NCBI RefSeq assembly: GCF_003710105.1
Contig: NZ_CP033325.1
Span: 682,001-746,000, forward strand
DNA from: Georgenia faecalis
GTDB lineage: Bacteria; Actinomycetota; Actinomycetes; Actinomycetales; Actinomycetaceae
Length of the DNA: 64,000 bases
Direction: 5' to 3'
The notes beneath the pieces were generated by a model, which was not told the DNA's origin, did no database searches, and saw only the letters and a program-made list of their open reading frames with translations. How positions within the stretch are numbered: position 1 is the stretch's first letter; every line of letters starts with the position of its first letter. Below are positions 25,816 to 34,842 of the stretch, piece by piece. The position numbers were made by a program, and so were the translations under genes.

Positions 25816-26718
25816 CTACGGAACGTCCGGGCGGCTGGTCGAAACGCCCGCCAGGACGAGCCGCGGCCCCGCGGTCCGCGCGCCCCGCGCCTCCACGCGC
25901 CGGCGCAGCTCGCGGTCGGCGGTGACGACGACGACGTGGTCGCCCGGGTCCGGCCGGACCTGCGCGACGACGGCGTCGTCCCCGGAACCGGCGGCCTCGA
26001 CGACGCGGACGCCGCCGGCCGGGGCGACGCCGCGGGCGCGGCCCTCCACGACGAGGACGACCTCGGGGAACCACCGGTCGCCGGGCAGGCCGACCGCGTC
26101 GGCCGGGACCCCCGCCGTGCGCAGCGCCGCGAGCTCGTCGCGCAGCCGCTCCGTCGCGCCGCGACGGTCGTGCCACCAGCCGTCCGGCCGGGCGCCCACG
26201 GTGTTGGCGGCGTCGACGACGAGCACGAGCCGGCGGCCGAGGAGCGGGCGCAGGTCGGGCAGCGACGCGCCGAAGGCCGGCAGCAGCGGCAGGTCCGCCA
26301 GGTCGGCCACGGGCACCCACCGGGTCTCGAGGCTCTCGGCGTCGGTGACGGCCGGCTCGAACTCGGCGACGGCCTCCGCGAGGACGGTGGTGTAGGACCA
26401 GTCGGGGTGCTGCAGCCGCCAGGTGGCCCGGGGGCGCACGGCCTCGGGCGGCAGCCCGACCTCCTCCACAGCCTCCCGGACCGCGCCCTCCACCGCGCTC
26501 TCGTCGGGGCCGACGGCGCCGCCGGGCAGGCCCCACGTGCCGCCGTGGTGGCTCCACAGCGCCCGGTGCTGCAGGACGATCTCGGGCCCGGAGCCGGCGT
26601 CGCGCACCGCGAGGAGGCCGGCCGCGCCGAACTGCCCCCAGTGCCGGGCGCCGCACCGGCAGTCCACCCACCCGTCCCCGGGCCGTCGCGGCGGGCGGGG
26701 GTCGGGGCGGTCGCTCAC
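25816..26718 (-). CDS. NUDIX hydrolase fused to a NYN/PIN-like domain
   Basis: This is a 300-residue two-domain protein. The N-terminal part has a 'CRCGARHWG' entry and a full Nudix box at residues 66-88 (Gly67, Glu73, then REAVEEVG), so it should hydrolyse a nucleoside-diphosphate-linked substrate with Mg2+ or Mn2+. The C-terminal part (residues 163-290) begins '[19 protein letters not shown]' and has acidic residues at Asp169, Asp247/248 and Asp268 in 'VVTADREL', the pattern of a NYN/PIN-like nuclease. Small actinobacterial proteins with that second domain are labelled NTP pyrophosphohydrolase. The GTG at 26718 was chosen because it begins the run into the first domain; no ribosome-binding site decides it. 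Substrates are unknown. Confidence 0.8.
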   Translation of the reverse strand: MSDRPDPRPPRRPGDGWVDCRCGARHWGQFGAAGLLAVRDAGSGPEIVLQHRALWSHHGGTWGLPGGAVGPDESAVEGAVREAVEEVGLPPEAVRPRATWRLQHPDWSYTTVLAEAVAEFEPAVTDAESLETRWVPVADLADLPLLPAFGASLPDLRPLLGRRLVLVVDAANTVGARPDGWWHDRRGATERLRDELAALRTAGVPADAVGLPGDRWFPEVVLVVEGRARGVAPAGGVRVVEAAGSGDDAVVAQVRPDPGDHVVVVTADRELRRRVEARGARTAGPRLVLAGVSTSRPDVP

Positions 26719-26759
26719 GCCGGCCAGCCTCGCACGTCGACCCGTCGGAGCAACCCGGA

Positions 26760-28568
26760 CTACGCGTCCGCGACCGCGATCTCGCAGATGACCGCGCCCG
26801 CCGAGACGTTCGTCCCCACCGAGGCCCCCAACCCGGTCACCCGCCCGGCACGGTGGGCGACGAGCGGCTGCTCCATCTTCATCGCCTCGAGGACGACGAC
26901 GAGGTCCCCGGCCCCGACGGTGTCGCCCTCGGCGACGGCGACGCGCACGATCGTCCCCTGCATGGGGGAGGTGAGCGCCCCGTTGCTCGGTGCGGTGGCG
27001 CGGGCGGCGGCCCGGCGGGCGGGACGCCGCGCGGCGCCGCGCCGGCCGGCCGCGATGCCGAGGCCGGCGGGCAGGACCACCTCGAGGCGCTTGCCGCCCA
27101 CCTCGACGACGACGCGCTCCATCCCCGAGTCCTCGTCCGCCTCGTGCGGCGTCGGTGCGGCGGAGGGCGCGAGGGCGGCGACGTCCTCGGCGAAGTCGGA
27201 CTCGATCCACGTGGTGTGCACGGCGAAGTCGGCGCCGGTGCGGGCCGCGAAGGCCGGGGAGTCGAGGACCGCGCGGTGGAACGGCACGACGGTGGGGATG
27301 CCGACGATCTCCAGCTCCCGCAGCGCCCGGCGGGCCCGGGCGATCGCCTGGTCGCGGTCCGCCCCGGTGACGATGACCTTGGCGAGCATGGAGTCGAAGG
27401 CGCCGGAGACCCGGTCGCCGGCGACCACGCCGGTGTCGACCCGAACGCCGGGCCCGGTCGGCCACGTCAGTGCGGTGATGAGCCCGGGGGAGGGCAGGAA
27501 CCCGGCCGCCGGGTCCTCGCCGTTGATGCGGAACTCCAGGGAGTGCCCGCGCACCGGGACCTCGTCGTACCCGAGCTCCTCCCCGGCCGCGATGCGCAGC
27601 TGCTCGCGGACGAGGTCGATGCCGGTGACCTCCTCGGTGACGGGGTGCTCCACCTGGAGGCGGGTGTTCACCTCGAGGAAGGAGATCGTGCCGTCGACCG
27701 CGACGAGGAACTCCGCGGTCCCCGCCCCGACGTAGCCCGCCTCGCGGAGGATGGCGATGGAGGCGCGGCGTAGCTCGGCCTCCTGCTCGGGCGTGAGGAA
27801 CGGCGCGGGCGCCTCCTCGACGAGCTTCTGGTGCCGCCGCTGCAGGGAGCAGTCGCGGGTGGAGACGACGACGACGGTGCCGTGGGCGTCCGCCAGGCAC
27901 TGGGTCTCCACGTGGCGGGGGCGGTCGAGGAAGCGCTCGACGAAGCACTCGCCGCGACCGAAGGCGGCGGTCGCCTCGCGGACCGCCGAGTCGAACAGCT
28001 CGGGGATCTCCTCGCGCCGGCGCGCCACCTTGAGCCCGCGGCCGCCGCCGCCGAAGGCCGCCTTGATGGCGACGGGCAGGCCGTGCTCGTCGGCGAAGGC
28101 GAGCACCTCCTCGGCGTCGGCCACGGGGTCCGGCGTCCCGGCGACGAGCGGGGCGCCCGCCGCCTGGGCGATGCGGCGCGCGCTCACCTTGTCGCCAAGG
28201 GCGTCGATGGCGGACGGCGGCGGGCCGATCCACACGAGCCCGGCGTCGATGACGGCCTGAGCGAAGGCGGCGTTCTCCGAGAGGAACCCGTACCCGGGGT
28301 GGACGGCGTCGGCGCCGCTGCGCCGGGCGACGTCGAGGAGCTTGCCCATGTCGAGGTAGGTCTCGGCGGCGCGCGACCCGTCCAGCCCGAAGGCCTCGTC
28401 GCACATCCGCACGTGGAGCGCGTCCCGGTCCGGGTCGGCGTAGACGCCCACGCTGACCAGCCCCGCGTCCGCGCACGCCCGCGCCACCCGCACGGCGATC
28501 TCGCCGCGGTTGGCGATGAGCACCTTGGTGATCGGGCGCGTCGGTCTCGGACGTGAGGCGCTCGTCAT
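26760..28568 (-). CDS. Acyl-CoA carboxylase alpha subunit (biotin carboxylase + BCCP)
   Basis: This carries the biotin carboxylase and biotin carrier halves of an acetyl/propionyl-CoA carboxylase, 602 residues. The ATP-grasp carboxylase starts with '[17 protein letters not shown]' and continues with '[13 protein letters not shown]' and '[10 protein letters not shown]'. The carrier domain at the C-terminus has the biotinylated Lys in '[11 protein letters not shown]'. It supplies carboxybiotin to the beta subunit at 32241-33848 for malonyl- or methylmalonyl-CoA used in fatty and mycolic-type acid synthesis. The ATG at 28568 has GGAG upstream, with a TACCGT hexamer near 28610. The extended frame to 28715 has no family similarity. 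Acetyl versus propionyl preference is set by the beta subunit. Confidence 0.95.
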   Translation of the reverse strand: MTSASRPRPTRPITKVLIANRGEIAVRVARACADAGLVSVGVYADPDRDALHVRMCDEAFGLDGSRAAETYLDMGKLLDVARRSGADAVHPGYGFLSENAAFAQAVIDAGLVWIGPPPSAIDALGDKVSARRIAQAAGAPLVAGTPDPVADAEEVLAFADEHGLPVAIKAAFGGGGRGLKVARRREEIPELFDSAVREATAAFGRGECFVERFLDRPRHVETQCLADAHGTVVVVSTRDCSLQRRHQKLVEEAPAPFLTPEQEAELRRASIAILREAGYVGAGTAEFLVAVDGTISFLEVNTRLQVEHPVTEEVTGIDLVREQLRIAAGEELGYDEVPVRGHSLEFRINGEDPAAGFLPSPGLITALTWPTGPGVRVDTGVVAGDRVSGAFDSMLAKVIVTGADRDQAIARARRALRELEIVGIPTVVPFHRAVLDSPAFAARTGADFAVHTTWIESDFAEDVAALAPSAAPTPHEADEDSGMERVVVEVGGKRLEVVLPAGLGIAAGRRGAARRPARRAAARATAPSNGALTSPMQGTIVRVAVAEGDTVGAGDLVVVLEAMKMEQPLVAHRAGRVTGLGASVGTNVSAGAVICEIAVADA

Positions 28569-28746
28569 GGACGCTCCGCTCTTGGGGTCTCGGACGGGGG
28601 TGATCGGGCCACGGTAGCCGCGGGCGGCGCCGACCTCACAGTCGCCGCCCGCGCCGCCGGTGAAGTCTGTCCAACCGGCTAAGTGCGCCCCGCGAGGATT
28701 GTGCGGACACGACAAGTGCCTGGGACGGCCGTTCGTGCCCTCCCCG

Positions 28747-29400
28747 TCAGCCGGTGCGGTCGTCCGCCGCGCCGGGCACGGCCGGCCTGTCGAGGGTCCA
28801 CAGGTCCGTCACGGCCACGCCGAGCCGGCCGAGGAGGTCGCGCAGGAGCGGCAGGCTGAGCCCGACGACGCCGTGGGGGTCCCCCTCGACCTTGCTGACG
28901 AACGGCCCGCCGAGCCCGTCGATGGTGAACGCGCCGGCGACCGCCAGGGGTTCGCCGGTGGCCACGTAGGCCTCGATCTCGGCGTCCGTGACGTCGGCGA
29001 ACGTCACGGCCGTCGTCGACGTCGCCCCGACCTCGGCCCGGTCACCGGGGCGGACGAGCCAGTGGCCGGTGTGCAGGAGGCCGCGCCGCCCGCGCATGCG
29101 GTGCCAGCGGCGCACGGCGTCTGCGGCGTCGTCGGGCTTGCCGAGGACGTCGCCATCGAGCTCGAGCATCGAGTCGCAGCCGAGCACGAGGACCTCCACG
29201 CCCGCCCGGGAGGCGACGTCGCGGGCCTTGGCGCGGGCGAGGAGGAGCACCTGCTCGGCCGCGGGGACCGGGCCCTGCGCGGCTGCGGCGGCGAGGAGGG
29301 CCGGCTCGTCGACGCCCGAGGGCTCGACGAGGGGCTCGATGCCGGCCGCACGCAGGATGGTGCGGCGGGCCGGGGAGGCGGAGGCGAGGAGCAGGCGCAC
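28747..29400 (-). CDS. maf: Maf-family nucleotide pyrophosphatase
   Basis: This is a house-cleaning nucleoside-triphosphate pyrophosphatase of 217 residues, acting on modified or non-canonical (d)NTPs, perhaps dTTP/UTP. The family N-terminus '[19 protein letters not shown]' starts at the GTG at 29400. '[12 protein letters not shown]' holds the conserved Asp used for metal binding, and '[27 protein letters not shown]' is the C-terminal Maf motif. The GTG at 29409, three codons earlier, lies inside the TAGAGT promoter hexamer, so 29400 is the better start. In actinobacteria maf is often found near acyl-CoA carboxylase genes, as here. Confidence 0.93.
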   Translation of the reverse strand: MRLLLASASPARRTILRAAGIEPLVEPSGVDEPALLAAAAAQGPVPAAEQVLLLARAKARDVASRAGVEVLVLGCDSMLELDGDVLGKPDDAADAVRRWHRMRGRRGLLHTGHWLVRPGDRAEVGATSTTAVTFADVTDAEIEAYVATGEPLAVAGAFTIDGLGGPFVSKVEGDPHGVVGLSLPLLRDLLGRLGVAVTDLWTLDRPAVPGAADDRTG

Positions 29401-29407
29401 CGCGCGC

Positions 29408-29413
29408 ACTCTA
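29408..29413 (-). promoter_or_regulatory. Candidate -10 element, leaderless maf transcript
   Basis: TAGAGT on the minus strand ends seven bases before the GTG at 29400 and overlaps the alternative GTG at 29409, which argues for the downstream start. Confidence 0.4.
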
Positions 29414-29465
29414 CTGGGCCGAACGTCCCGGGCCGCGCCACCCGGTCCTCGCGACGATGGACCCC

Positions 29466-30218
29466 ATGACTCCCCGCGCTCGCCGGCTGCGCCGGTTCGT
29501 CGCCGTGCCCGCCGTGCTCGCCCTCGGGCTGCTCGCCGCGTGCGGGGAGGACCCGGCGGCGCCCGCCCCGGGAACCGCGACCTCGGCGAGCGAGGGCGCG
29601 ACGGCGGGTGCCACGTCGCCCGCGGCCGCCCGGGCGCCGCAGGAGCGCACGACCGGCAACGTCACGGTGACGGCGACCTCCGTCATCGTCGGCGACCCGG
29701 ACGCGCCCGAGCGGGTCGTCGTCTACGAGGACCTCAACTGCCCCTACTGCCGCGCCCTGCACGAGGCGATGGACACCGACGCCGACGTCGTCGCGTGGGC
29801 CGGGGGCGGGGACGTCGCCGTGGAGCACGTCGTCGTCGACTACCTCGGGCCCCGGACCACCCACAAGTTCTCCACCCGCGGCGCCGCCCTTCTCGCCGTC
29901 GTCGCCGACGCCGACCCCGAGGCGTGGCCCGCCGTCCTCACGGCGCTGTACGAGGCGCGCCCGGAGGCCGGGACCGACGCCGGCCCCAGCGACGACGAGC
30001 TCCTCGCCCTGGCGCGGGAGGCGGGCGCCGACCTCGACGACGCCGACGCCGCCGCGGTGCGTGAGCAGGCCTTCGGTGGGTGGGTCGAGGAGGTGACGGC
30101 GTACGCCGCGGCCGAGGGCGTCTCCTACATCCCGCAGGTCTACGTCGACGACGAGCTCGTCGAGGGCGAGACGGAGGCGGACGTCCTCACCGCCGTCAAG
30201 GCCCGCGTCACCGACTGA
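29466..30218 (+). CDS. DsbA-like thioredoxin-fold lipoprotein
   Basis: This is an extracytoplasmic protein of 250 residues, probably lipid-anchored: a basic start, a hydrophobic core and a lipobox 'LLAACGED' with Cys26. A Ser/Thr/Ala/Pro-rich spacer follows. Then a DsbA/DsbG-type thioredoxin domain carries Cys92-Pro-Tyr-Cys95 in 'VYEDLNCPYCRALHE' and a cis-proline region 'GVSYIPQVYVDDELVEG'. It should form or rearrange disulphides in exported proteins, an activity that would suit the Cys-containing peptide encoded elsewhere in the window, though no link is shown. An ATG at 29457 is in frame; 29466 is preferred because a GACGAT hexamer lies seven bases before it. Confidence 0.85.
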   Translation: MTPRARRLRRFVAVPAVLALGLLAACGEDPAAPAPGTATSASEGATAGATSPAAARAPQERTTGNVTVTATSVIVGDPDAPERVVVYEDLNCPYCRALHEAMDTDADVVAWAGGGDVAVEHVVVDYLGPRTTHKFSTRGAALLAVVADADPEAWPAVLTALYEARPEAGTDAGPSDDELLALAREAGADLDDADAAAVREQAFGGWVEEVTAYAAAEGVSYIPQVYVDDELVEGETEADVLTAVKARVTD

Positions 30219-30255
30219 GGCCGCCGCGACCCGCGGGTGGACGCGGGCGCGCCCC

Positions 30256-31941
30256 TCAGCCCACGAGGGTCTGACGCAGGACGTCGAGACCGACGGAGCC
30301 GACGTCGAGTGCCGTGCGGTGGAAGGCCCGCAGGTCGAGCTCCTCGCCGCGGGCCTGCGCCTGCGCGCGGGCCGCCGCGCGGGTCTCCTCCCACAGCCGC
30401 TGGCCGACCTTGTAGGAGGGCGCCTGCGCCGGCCAGCCGAGGTAGCGGTCCAGCTCGAAGGCGAGGAAGCCGTCGGCCATGTTCGCGTTGCCGCGCAGGA
30501 ACTCCCACGCCTTCGCCGCGTCCCACGTCCCGCCGCCCCACTCGGCGGGCGCCGGCTTGCCGAGGTGGACGCCGATGTCGAGGACGACGCGGGCGGCGCG
30601 CAGCCGCTGGCCGTCGAGCATCCCCAGGGCGTCGCCCGGGTCGTCGAGGAAGCCGAGGTCGGCCATGAGCCGCTCGGCGTACAGGGCCCAGCCCTCCCCG
30701 TGCCCGCTCACCCAGCACGCCAGGCGCCGCCACGTGTTGAGCAGGTCGGACCGGAAGGCGGTCTGGCCGATCTGCAGGTGATGACCCGGCACGCCCTCGT
30801 GGTAGACGGTGGTCTTCTCGCGCCAGGTGGCGAACTCGGTGACGCCCGGCGGCACCGACCACCACATGCGGCCCGGCCGGGAGAAGTCCGCGCTGGGCCC
30901 CGTGTAGTAGATGCCGCCCGTGTGCGTGGGGGCGATGCGGCACTCGAGGGTGCGTACGGGCTCGGGGATGTCGAACTCCGCCCCCGCCAGGGCGGCGACG
31001 GCCTCGTCGGACGTCGCCTGCATCCACCGCTGGAGGGCGTCGGTGCCGTGGATCATCCGGGCCGGCTCGACGTCGAGGCGGTCCATCGCCTCGCGGACGC
31101 GGGCGCCCGGCCCGTACAGGCGCCGCGCCACCTCCTCCTGCTCGGCCACGACGCGGCGCAGCTCCTCCAGGCCCCACTCGTACGTCTCGTCGAGGTCGAC
31201 GCGGGCGCCGAGGAAGTAGCGGGACCACCGCTCGTAGCGCTCGCGGCCGACGGCGTCCTGGGCCGGTGCCTGCGGGGCGAGCTCGGTGCGCAGGAACGCG
31301 GCGAGCGACCCGTACGCCCCGCGTGCGGCCGCGGCGCCCTCCTCGAGGTAGGCGGCGAGCGCCCCGGTGGGCTCGACGCCGTCCGGCCGGGCGGACGCGG
31401 TGAAGGTGGTGAAGAACGAGCCGGCGGCGTCGGCGAGCTCCTCGGCCTGCGCCAGGGTGGCCTCGACCTGCCGGACGGCCGCGACGTCGCCGCGGGCGGC
31501 GGCCGCCCGGAGTGACTCGACGTAGCCGGCGAGCGCCGAGGGCAGGGCGTTGAGCCGCGCCCCGACGTTCTGCCAGTCCGCGGCCGTCGCGGTGGGCATG
31601 AGGTCGAAGACGTCCCGCAGGCCCTGGACCGGCGAGTCGATGACGTTGAGCTCCCGGTCGCGCTCGCCGGCCTCCGCGAGCTCGACCTCCAGGCCCAGGC
31701 GTTCCGTCATCGCCGCGACCGTCACCTCGTCGACGTCGTCGGCCGGCGCGGTGCGGCGCAGCTCGGCGAGGGTCGCGCGGGCCGCGTCGGCGCGGGCGGC
31801 CACGCCCGCGGGGGAGAGGTCCGGCAGGGCGTCGTCGTGCCCGGGCAGGCCGAGCGACGTCGCCTCCAGCGGGTCGAGCTCGGCCACGCGCAGCACGTGG
31901 GCCTCGGCGACGGCGTCGACGGCCGTGGGGGTGCGGGTCAC
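30256..31941 (-). CDS. DUF885 family protein, putative metallopeptidase
   Basis: This is a 561-residue protein of the DUF885 family, at full family length. The motif 'VYHEGVPGHHLQIGQ' in the second half has the His-Glu-(4)-His-His arrangement that suggests a zinc site, and a conserved Arg/Gly-rich stretch follows. Members are described as putative carboxypeptidase-like enzymes, but few have been tested. No signal peptide is present, so it is probably cytoplasmic. The GTG at 31941 is preceded by a TACGCT hexamer eight bases away and no ribosome-binding site. It lies alone between the DsbA-like gene and the carboxylase epsilon subunit gene. Confidence 0.88.
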   Translation of the reverse strand: MTRTPTAVDAVAEAHVLRVAELDPLEATSLGLPGHDDALPDLSPAGVAARADAARATLAELRRTAPADDVDEVTVAAMTERLGLEVELAEAGERDRELNVIDSPVQGLRDVFDLMPTATAADWQNVGARLNALPSALAGYVESLRAAAARGDVAAVRQVEATLAQAEELADAAGSFFTTFTASARPDGVEPTGALAAYLEEGAAAARGAYGSLAAFLRTELAPQAPAQDAVGRERYERWSRYFLGARVDLDETYEWGLEELRRVVAEQEEVARRLYGPGARVREAMDRLDVEPARMIHGTDALQRWMQATSDEAVAALAGAEFDIPEPVRTLECRIAPTHTGGIYYTGPSADFSRPGRMWWSVPPGVTEFATWREKTTVYHEGVPGHHLQIGQTAFRSDLLNTWRRLACWVSGHGEGWALYAERLMADLGFLDDPGDALGMLDGQRLRAARVVLDIGVHLGKPAPAEWGGGTWDAAKAWEFLRGNANMADGFLAFELDRYLGWPAQAPSYKVGQRLWEETRAAARAQAQARGEELDLRAFHRTALDVGSVGLDVLRQTLVG

Positions 31942-31949
31942 GCCACCAG

Positions 31950-31955
31950 AGCGTA
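31950..31955 (-). promoter_or_regulatory. Candidate -10 element, leaderless DUF885 transcript
   Basis: TACGCT on the minus strand ends eight bases before the GTG at 31941. The same hexamer stands in the same position before the carboxylase beta subunit gene. Confidence 0.45.
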
Positions 31956-31968
31956 GCGACCGGCGGCG

Positions 31969-32244
31969 CTAGGGGTGCAGGGACCAGCGCCAGGTGTGCG
32001 GCCCGGGCACGAGGCCGGCGCGGAGCCGACGGGCCCGGTCGCCCCAGGGCGTGCCGGGCGGGAGCTCCTCGGGGGGCACCTGGGCCGCCCGGTGCGCGAC
32101 GATCCCCGCGACGAGCGCCGCCAGCTCGACGTCGTCCGGCGCGCCGCGCACCACGCGCACGGTCGTCCCGTCCGCGGCGCTCGCCGCGGCGAGCGCGTCC
32201 GCCACCACCGCGCCGTCGCCGCTGCCCGACCAGCCCTCGGTCAC
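31969..32244 (-). CDS. Acyl-CoA carboxylase epsilon subunit
   Basis: This is a 91-residue small subunit that stimulates or stabilises actinobacterial acyl-CoA carboxylases. The central helix-forming stretch '[27 protein letters not shown]' and the tail '[29 protein letters not shown]' are typical of the AccE/PccE family. The tail 'W..S' ending is the best-conserved part. The GTG at 32244 overlaps the TGA of the beta subunit gene by four bases, so the two are made together. Assignment rests on length, motif and position; epsilon subunits are otherwise poorly conserved. Confidence 0.88.
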   Translation of the reverse strand: MTEGWSGSGDGAVVADALAAASAADGTTVRVVRGAPDDVELAALVAGIVAHRAAQVPPEELPPGTPWGDRARRLRAGLVPGPHTWRWSLHP

Positions 32245-33848
32245 AGCGGGATGTTCCCGTGCTTCTTCGCGGGCAGCGACGCCCGCTTGGTCCGCAGCGC
32301 CCGCAGCGCGCGGACCACCTGCGACCGGGTCTGCGACGGCGCGATGACGGCGTCGACGTACCCGCGGGCGGCGGCGTCCCAGGGGTTGACGATCGCCTCC
32401 TCGTACTCGGCGACCAGCCGCGCGCGCTCCGCGTCGACGTCGAGGCCCTCCGCGGCGGCGCGGGCCAGCGTGCCGCGGTGGAGGATGTTCGCCGCCCCGG
32501 ACGCGCCCATGACGGCGATCTGGGCCGTGGGCCAGGCGAGGTTGACGTCCGCGCCCAGCTGCTTGGACCCCATGACGATGTAGGCGCCGCCGTAGGCCTT
32601 GCGGGTGATGACCGTGACGAGCGGGACGGTCGCCTCGGCGTACGCGTAGATGAGCTTGGCGCCGCGCCGGATGATCCCGTTCCACTCCTGGTCGGTCCCG
32701 GGCAGGAAGCCCGGGACGTCGACGAACGTGAGGACCGGGACGTTGAACGCGTCGCAGGTCCGCACGAAGCGCGCCGCCTTCTCCGAGGCGTTGATGTCGA
32801 GGGTGCCGGCCATGTGGAGGGGCTGGTTGGCGACGATGCCCACCGGGTGGCCCTCGACGTGCGCGAAGGCGGTGACGACGTTCGCCGCGTAGAGCGACTG
32901 GACCTCGAGCATCTCCCCGTCGTCGACGACGTGGGCGATGACGGTGCGCATGTCGTAGGGCTGGTTGTCGGAGTCCGGGACGAGGGCGTCGAGCTCGAGG
33001 TCGGCGTCGCTCACCTCGAGGGTCCCGGCGTCCGTGGGCCACACGGGCGGCTCGGAGAGGTTGTTCGCGGGCAGGTAGGTAAGCAGCGACCGCACGTAGT
33101 CCAGGGCGTCGTCCTCGTCGGCGGCGAGGTAGTGCGCGACGCCGGAGCGCTCGTTGTGCGTGCTCGCCCCGCCGAGCTCCTCGAAGCCGACGTCCTCCCC
33201 GGTGACCGAGCGGATGACGTCGGGGCCGGTGATGAACATGTTCGACGTGCCGTCGGCCATGACGATGAAGTCGGTGAGGGCCGGGGAGTAGACCGCCCCG
33301 CCGGCGCTGGGCCCGAGGATGAGCGAGATCTGCGGGATGACGCCGGAGGCGGCCACGTTGCGCCGGAAGATCTCGGCGAACTGGGTGAGCGCGGCGACGC
33401 CCTCCTGGATGCGCGCGCCCCCGCCGTCGGAGATGCCGATGAGCGGGACGCCGGTGCGCAGGGCGAGGTCCATCACCTTGGTGATCTTCTGGCCGTGCAC
33501 CTCACCGAGGCTCCCGCCGAAGACGGAGAAGTCCTGGGAGTACAGGCACACCTGGCGCCCGTCGATCGTCCCGTAGCCGGTGACGACGCCGTCGCCCGGG
33601 ACGCGCTTGCCGTCGAGACCGAAGTTCGTCGACCGGTGGGTGGCGAACGCGTCGAGCTCGACGAAGCTGCCGTCGTCGAGGAGCGCGGCGACGCGCTCGC
33701 GGGCCGACTTCTTCCGCCGGGGGTGCTGCTTGGCCTGCGCGATCTCCTCGGCCTGCTCGAGGGCCGCGACGCGACCGTCGAGGTCCGCGAGCCGTCCGGC
33801 GGTGGTCGGGGCGGGCGGCGTCGTGGTCTGCTCGGCATGGGGGGTCAC
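32241..33848 (-). CDS. Acyl-CoA carboxylase beta subunit (carboxyltransferase)
   Basis: This transfers CO2 from biotin to acyl-CoA. It is a 535-residue crotonase-fold carboxyltransferase of the AccD5/PccB type. '[23 protein letters not shown]' and '[15 protein letters not shown]' lie in the N-terminal half. The second half has '[26 protein letters not shown]' (shown split by motif) and '[14 protein letters not shown]', whose Asp in the first of these influences acetyl versus propionyl choice in characterised homologues. The GTG at 33848 sits seven bases behind a TACGCT hexamer, which settles the start. It overlaps the epsilon gene and diverges from birA across a 23-base palindrome. The alpha subunit is encoded 3.7 kb downstream on the same strand. 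Confidence 0.95.
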   Translation of the reverse strand: MTPHAEQTTTPPAPTTAGRLADLDGRVAALEQAEEIAQAKQHPRRKKSARERVAALLDDGSFVELDAFATHRSTNFGLDGKRVPGDGVVTGYGTIDGRQVCLYSQDFSVFGGSLGEVHGQKITKVMDLALRTGVPLIGISDGGGARIQEGVAALTQFAEIFRRNVAASGVIPQISLILGPSAGGAVYSPALTDFIVMADGTSNMFITGPDVIRSVTGEDVGFEELGGASTHNERSGVAHYLAADEDDALDYVRSLLTYLPANNLSEPPVWPTDAGTLEVSDADLELDALVPDSDNQPYDMRTVIAHVVDDGEMLEVQSLYAANVVTAFAHVEGHPVGIVANQPLHMAGTLDINASEKAARFVRTCDAFNVPVLTFVDVPGFLPGTDQEWNGIIRRGAKLIYAYAEATVPLVTVITRKAYGGAYIVMGSKQLGADVNLAWPTAQIAVMGASGAANILHRGTLARAAAEGLDVDAERARLVAEYEEAIVNPWDAAARGYVDAVIAPSQTRSQVVRALRALRTKRASLPAKKHGNIPL

Positions 33849-33855
33849 CCGCCCG

Positions 33856-33861
33856 AGCGTA
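33856..33861 (-). promoter_or_regulatory. Candidate -10 element, leaderless carboxylase beta transcript
   Basis: TACGCT on the minus strand ends seven bases before the GTG at 33848. The 33914-33936 palindrome lies about 60 bases further upstream. Confidence 0.45.
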
Positions 33862-33913
33862 ACTGTGCGGGGGCCACCGCTCGATGGCGGGGGCGGCCGG
33901 TGTCCCCGCCCGG

Positions 33914-33936
33914 GCGTTGTGGGACTCCCACAACGC
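33914..33936. promoter_or_regulatory. Perfect 23-base palindrome, probable operator
   Basis: GCGTTGTGGGA and TCCCACAACGC form an uninterrupted 11-base inverted repeat about a single central C at 33925. It lies between the divergent carboxylase beta and birA genes, about 77 bases from the beta start and 44 bases from the birA ATG. The shape is that of a dimeric regulator's binding site, not of a terminator, since no transcript should end here. I cannot name the regulator. Confidence 0.65.
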
Positions 33937-33968
33937 GGGGCGCGCCGGGGGTGCGGCAGGGTAGGGCC

Positions 33969-34763
33969 ATGGCCCCCAGCGGAGCGTCGCCCTTCCCGCG
34001 CGTCGAGCGCCGTGACGAGGTGGGGTCCACCAGCACCGAGCTCGTCCGCGCGGTGACGGCCGACCCCGACGCCTGGCCGCCCATGTCGGTGCTCGTCGCC
34101 CGCAGCCAGGTCGCCGGGCGCGGGCGCGCCGGGCGCACGTGGTCGACGCCGCCCGGGGAGGCGCTCACCGCCTCGGTGCTGCTGCGGCCCCGGGTCCCGG
34201 CCGAGCACCTCGCCTGGGTGACGCTGCTCGCCGGCCTCGCGGTCGTCCGCGCCGTCGCGCCGGCCGACGGCGCGGGGCCGGCCGTCGGCCTCAAGTGGCC
34301 CAACGACGTCGTCGTCGGCGGGGCCCCGGACGCCGTTCCCGGGTGGGGGCACGACCGCAAGGTGGCGGGCATCCTCACCGAGGCCGTGCCCGTGGTGCCC
34401 GGGGCGGTCGTGGTGGGGATCGGCGTCAACCTGCGCCAGCGCGAGCTCCCGGTGCCGTGGGCGACGTCGCTCGCGCTCGCGGGCCTGGCCGTCACCGCCG
34501 AGGCCCTCCTGGCGAGGATCGGCGGCGAGCTGGCCCCGCTCGTCGCCGCGTGGGAGGCCGAGGGACCGGCGTCGCTGCGCGCGCAGGTCCGCGCCTGCTG
34601 CACGACCATCGGCGCGCAGGTCCGGGTCGACGTGCCCGGGGGGCGCGGCGTCGAGGGCCGCGCCGTGGACCTCGACGCCGACGGCGCCCTCGTCGTCGCC
34701 GAGGTGGGCGGCGCCCGCCGTGCGGTGCTGGCCGGGGACGTGCGGCACCTGCGCCGCACCTGA
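33969..34763 (+). CDS. birA: Biotin--[acetyl-CoA-carboxylase] ligase BirA
   Basis: This attaches biotin to the carrier lysine of the acyl-CoA carboxylase alpha subunit. At 264 residues it is the short form without the N-terminal DNA-binding domain, so it should not repress transcription itself. The '[18 protein letters not shown]' biotinyl-AMP loop, '[12 protein letters not shown]' with the catalytic Lys, and '[10 protein letters not shown]' and '[11 protein letters not shown]' are all present, and the small C-terminal SH3-like domain ends the protein. The ATG at 33969 follows GGGTAGGG. Its divergence from the carboxylase beta gene across a perfect palindrome suggests shared control by a separate regulator. 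Confidence 0.95.
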   Translation: MAPSGASPFPRVERRDEVGSTSTELVRAVTADPDAWPPMSVLVARSQVAGRGRAGRTWSTPPGEALTASVLLRPRVPAEHLAWVTLLAGLAVVRAVAPADGAGPAVGLKWPNDVVVGGAPDAVPGWGHDRKVAGILTEAVPVVPGAVVVGIGVNLRQRELPVPWATSLALAGLAVTAEALLARIGGELAPLVAAWEAEGPASLRAQVRACCTTIGAQVRVDVPGGRGVEGRAVDLDADGALVVAEVGGARRAVLAGDVRHLRRT

Positions 34764-34819
34764 GCCGGCCCCCGGCTCCGGCGGGCTGCCCCACACCCCC
34801 CCCGTGCCGGACGGCGGGA

Positions 34820-34825
34820 TAGCCT
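34820..34825 (+). promoter_or_regulatory. Candidate -10 element for the cyclase gene
   Basis: TAGCCT would start a transcript near 34832, leaving only about ten bases before the ATG at 34843. Confidence 0.35.
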
Positions 34826-34842
34826 CGTGGATGTGATGCGGC

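Noticed and set aside
28569-28746. Possible small gene or riboswitch before the carboxylase alpha gene
   Set aside because: No open frame with coding bias, ribosome-binding site or recognisable RNA fold; it probably holds only promoter elements.
33914-33936. The 23-base palindrome as a terminator
   Set aside because: It lies between two divergent start regions where no transcript should end, and it has a one-base centre, unsuited to an RNA hairpin loop.
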